From NCBI RefSeq assembly GCF_009792235.1, contig NZ_CP046973.1, positions 744,001 through 808,000 of the forward strand: a DNA stretch of 64,000 bases, given 5' to 3'. The DNA is from Microcystis aeruginosa FD4. Its GTDB lineage: Bacteria > Cyanobacteriota > Cyanobacteriia > Cyanobacteriales > Microcystaceae. Shown here one piece after another: positions 62,252 to 64,000 of this stretch (positions within the stretch are counted from its first letter, which is position 1; every line of letters begins with the position of its first letter). The notes under the pieces were generated by a model. The model worked only from the letters and a program-made list of their open reading frames with translations. It was not told the origin of the DNA and did no database searches. The position numbers and the translations under genes are program-made.

Positions 62252-63277
62252 TCAGGCTATTGGAACCCGCTTAAACCCCGCTATTCCCCCTTTAGTGTAC
62301 CAATATTCCCAGCGACCGCCAGCAGCACTAGACCAATCCTTGAGGTCAAATTTACCGCTGCCCGAGGGAATTCCTGCGATGCGATAGACTTTCACCGCTT
62401 GACCGTTATTATTCCAGATTAAAGGCCGATCCGGTTCTATCTGTTCGGGTAGAGTCCCGTTAGTTTGCAGAAAATAGGCATCTTGTCCCTTATCGGTGCC
62501 GTTGCCGTAGACTTTGGCGATACCCTGCTCATCGATCGCCAGAAAAGCACCTTCTTCTAAACCGATAGCGTAGGCAGGTAGTTGATTGTGATTATCGTGT
62601 ACATTGCGGGCTAAAAAACCAAAAAGGCGACCATATCTTGTTTCGGGATGATCTTGATTGAGTCGATCCAAATGGGTATCTGTCACGACTTTTTTGAGAA
62701 AAGGAACCCGAATAAAATCACTACGATAGAAGTCTTTAGTGTTGAAGTGAAAGGGATTATTTAATATTTCCGAACTCAGTACCCCTTCGTGAGCAGGCGC
62801 ATAGTAAAAATCCCCCAGAATAGCCATTCCTGCGCTGGTTCCCGCCACGGGAACTTTTTTCTCATTGATCAGATAATTGATCGCTGTTTCCACCTTTGTG
62901 CTTTCCCACAAATCCTCGTACTGATTTTGATCACCACCGGCAAAAAAAAGAATATCGGCATTACGAATATATTCGATAACATCAGGATGATTCGCCGCTT
63001 CACGACTATCAATTGATAGTTCCGCCGCCGAGTTGATCAGGGAGCGATAATTGTCGCAAATCCAATCAGCTTGACCGCCAAGATTGCCAAAGCGCAACAC
63101 TAAGTAATTACCGCCTTTAGCTCGATTCAATAACCATTTTGTCGCCTGATCTTCTCCTAATTTACCTCCTTCCGCTCCCCCGATTAATAAAATACCCGAT
63201 TGATGTTTTACCGACTGAAAATTGGCTTGTCCACAACGACAAGAATAACGAAAACCTTGGTCATTATTGTCGAACAT
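62252..63277 (-). CDS. Cyanophycinase-like S51 peptidase
   Basis: A 341-residue Ser-peptidase of the cyanophycinase/S51 type. The nucleophile Ser is in VAGTSAGMAILG; ILLIGGAEGG at the start, ILFFAGGDQNQYEDLW and TDTHLDRLNQDHPETRYGRLF are family marks. It is longer than typical cyanophycinase (about 270-275) by a Cys-containing N-terminus (YSCRCGQANFQ) and a C-terminal beta-rich tail (about 280-341). It may degrade cyanophycin or another isoaspartyl peptide; it could also be a cyanophycinase paralogue. Confidence 0.82.
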   Translation of the reverse strand: MFDNNDQGFRYSCRCGQANFQSVKHQSGILLIGGAEGGKLGEDQATKWLLNRAKGGNYLVLRFGNLGGQADWICDNYRSLINSAAELSIDSREAANHPDVIEYIRNADILFFAGGDQNQYEDLWESTKVETAINYLINEKKVPVAGTSAGMAILGDFYYAPAHEGVLSSEILNNPFHFNTKDFYRSDFIRVPFLKKVVTDTHLDRLNQDHPETRYGRLFGFLARNVHDNHNQLPAYAIGLEEGAFLAIDEQGIAKVYGNGTDKGQDAYFLQTNGTLPEQIEPDRPLIWNNNGQAVKVYRIAGIPSGSGKFDLKDWSSAAGGRWEYWYTKGGIAGFKRVPIA

Positions 63278-63456
63278 AGTCTTGTACCCTCGCTCCTGAG
63301 CTTACTCTTTCTATCCTAGCTTTAACTAGGACAAAATCAGAGTTTTCTACCATAAAAGTTAACAACAAAGCTGCTCTATAGCTGAAATCGGTAGCGGCAA
63401 AACTACCTAGTTGACATTCTGTTAAAAATCGTCCTATTGGAGGCCAGTCGCCAGTG

Positions 63457-63503
63457 GTCGATACCAAATTAGGTTACACTTCATCTTTAGGGGAAAGGCT
63501 GTA
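63457..63503. repeat. Family-2 MITE-like repeat, partial copy
   Basis: CGATACCAAATTAGGTTACA continuing into CTTCATCTTTAGG and AAAGGCTGTA is almost identical to 6134-6180. Only the right half is present. It lies in the 287-bp gap upstream of the last gene. Confidence 0.55.
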
Positions 63504-63564
63504 TAATAATTCAAGGCTAGAAACTGGCAATTATTACTGTTGAAGTTGAGAATCGGCGGGCGAT

Positions 63565-64000
63565 ATGTTAAAGAGACGTTCTTTTTTGCAAGGATTAGGT
63601 ACAATCGCCTTAGCAGGAGGTTTAAGTGGCTGCGCTTCTGGAAGCGGCGATCCGAGCATTTTTCTCCTATCTGGTTCGATTCCGCCGCGATTACTAACAG
63701 ACTTTCGGAAAACTATTGCCGAAAAAAAAGTAAATTTTCAGTCGGAAAGGCAGCTGAAAGAGCTATTAAAATTGTTGGAAAAATGGTTAAAAAATCAGGA
63801 GCAACCAGCCTCACAATTTTCGATTCCTATCCCTTTTACGGAACAAAAACCAGCTATCGGTAATTTAGTCACCCTAGGGGATGCTTGGCTAGGAAAAGCG
63901 ATTAGCAACGGTTTAATTCAACCCCTAGATACTTCTCAACTCTCTAATTGGTCAAAACTGCCCCCCCGTTGGCAAGAAAATATGACTCGCAATGTCCAAG
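63565..64000 (+). CDS. Tat-type lipoprotein, probable solute-binding protein (partial)
   Basis: Runs off the window end (145 codons seen). The N-terminus MLKRRSFLQGLGTIALAGGL then SGC has a twin-arginine motif (RRSFLQG) and a lipobox (LSGC), so the product is probably Tat-exported and lipid-anchored. LVTLGDAWLGKAISNGLIQPLDTSQLSNW resembles spermidine/putrescine- or iron-type solute-binding proteins. Start from the motif; the substrate cannot be told. Confidence 0.7.
   Translation, partial: MLKRRSFLQGLGTIALAGGLSGCASGSGDPSIFLLSGSIPPRLLTDFRKTIAEKKVNFQSERQLKELLKLLEKWLKNQEQPASQFSIPIPFTEQKPAIGNLVTLGDAWLGKAISNGLIQPLDTSQLSNWSKLPPRWQENMTRNVQ

Overview
The window reads as the chromosome of a unicellular, bloom-type cyanobacterium, most likely Microcystis aeruginosa or a close relative. 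Evidence is a psbA gene for photosystem II D1, a CpcT-type phycobiliprotein lyase, ferredoxin-nitrite reductase, SphX/Pst phosphate uptake, cyanobacteria-specific DUF1818/DUF4359 proteins, many GCGATCGC (HIP1-like) octamers, and a very high load of heptanucleotide repeats, MITE-like elements and decayed insertion sequences. The species call is inference.

Layout. 1-2.9 kb: rimO and a DEAD-box RNA helicase. 3.0-6.8 kb: an accessory pocket with an unrecognised overlapping gene pair, a HEPN-DUF262 pair that looks like a conflict system, and a MIF-family gene. 7.0-11.5 kb: five head-to-tail near-identical Uma2-family genes that differ mainly in 21-bp coiled-coil modules. 11.5-14.5 kb: cobO, an aldo/keto reductase and map. 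14.7-17.1 kb: a wrecked pst operon, pstS' - IS1 relic - 'pstB. 17.6-25.6 kb: a YbhGFSR-like ABC-2 exporter operon whose ATPase gene is frameshifted and which is split by an IS607 element and a MITE. 25.7-32.7 kb: a second pst cluster (pstB, pstB, pstA, pstC, frameshifted pstS) with divergent sphX. 32.9-36 kb: nirA and trpD. 36-38.6 kb: a GIY-YIG gene and a DUF488-DUF488-third-gene cassette. 38.8-52.2 kb: mostly housekeeping (tsaC, PfkB kinase, signal peptidase I, GST, tRNA-His, a GyrA/ParC subunit carrying a repeat-derived insert, a response regulator). 52.5-56.8 kb: a VanX-like dipeptidase, a tight HNH-dndC operon and xisH/xisI. 56.9-64 kb: psbA, cynS, a sodium:solute symporter, small membrane proteins, a CpcT lyase, a cyanophycinase-like peptidase and the start of a Tat lipoprotein.

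Functional themes. Phosphate acquisition is present twice but damaged twice: one locus by IS1-associated deletion, the other by a one-base frameshift in pstS. SphX is the only intact phosphate-binding protein here. Nitrogen use (nirA, cynS, cyanophycinase-like) and photosynthesis genes are scattered. The likely undescribed biology lies in the accessory pockets: DUF262-HEPN, HNH-dndC without other dnd genes, the DUF488 pair with its third gene, XisHI, and the expanding Uma2 array.

A recurring physical theme is period-7 DNA. Unrelated heptamers (CAGTTAT, GGGGTGT, AAAACTC, CCTAATT) are expanded between genes, inside the Uma2 tails (21 bp = 3 x 7) and inside a topoisomerase coding sequence. Several one-base frameshifts fall in homopolymer runs, so some may be sequence errors; raw reads would settle that.
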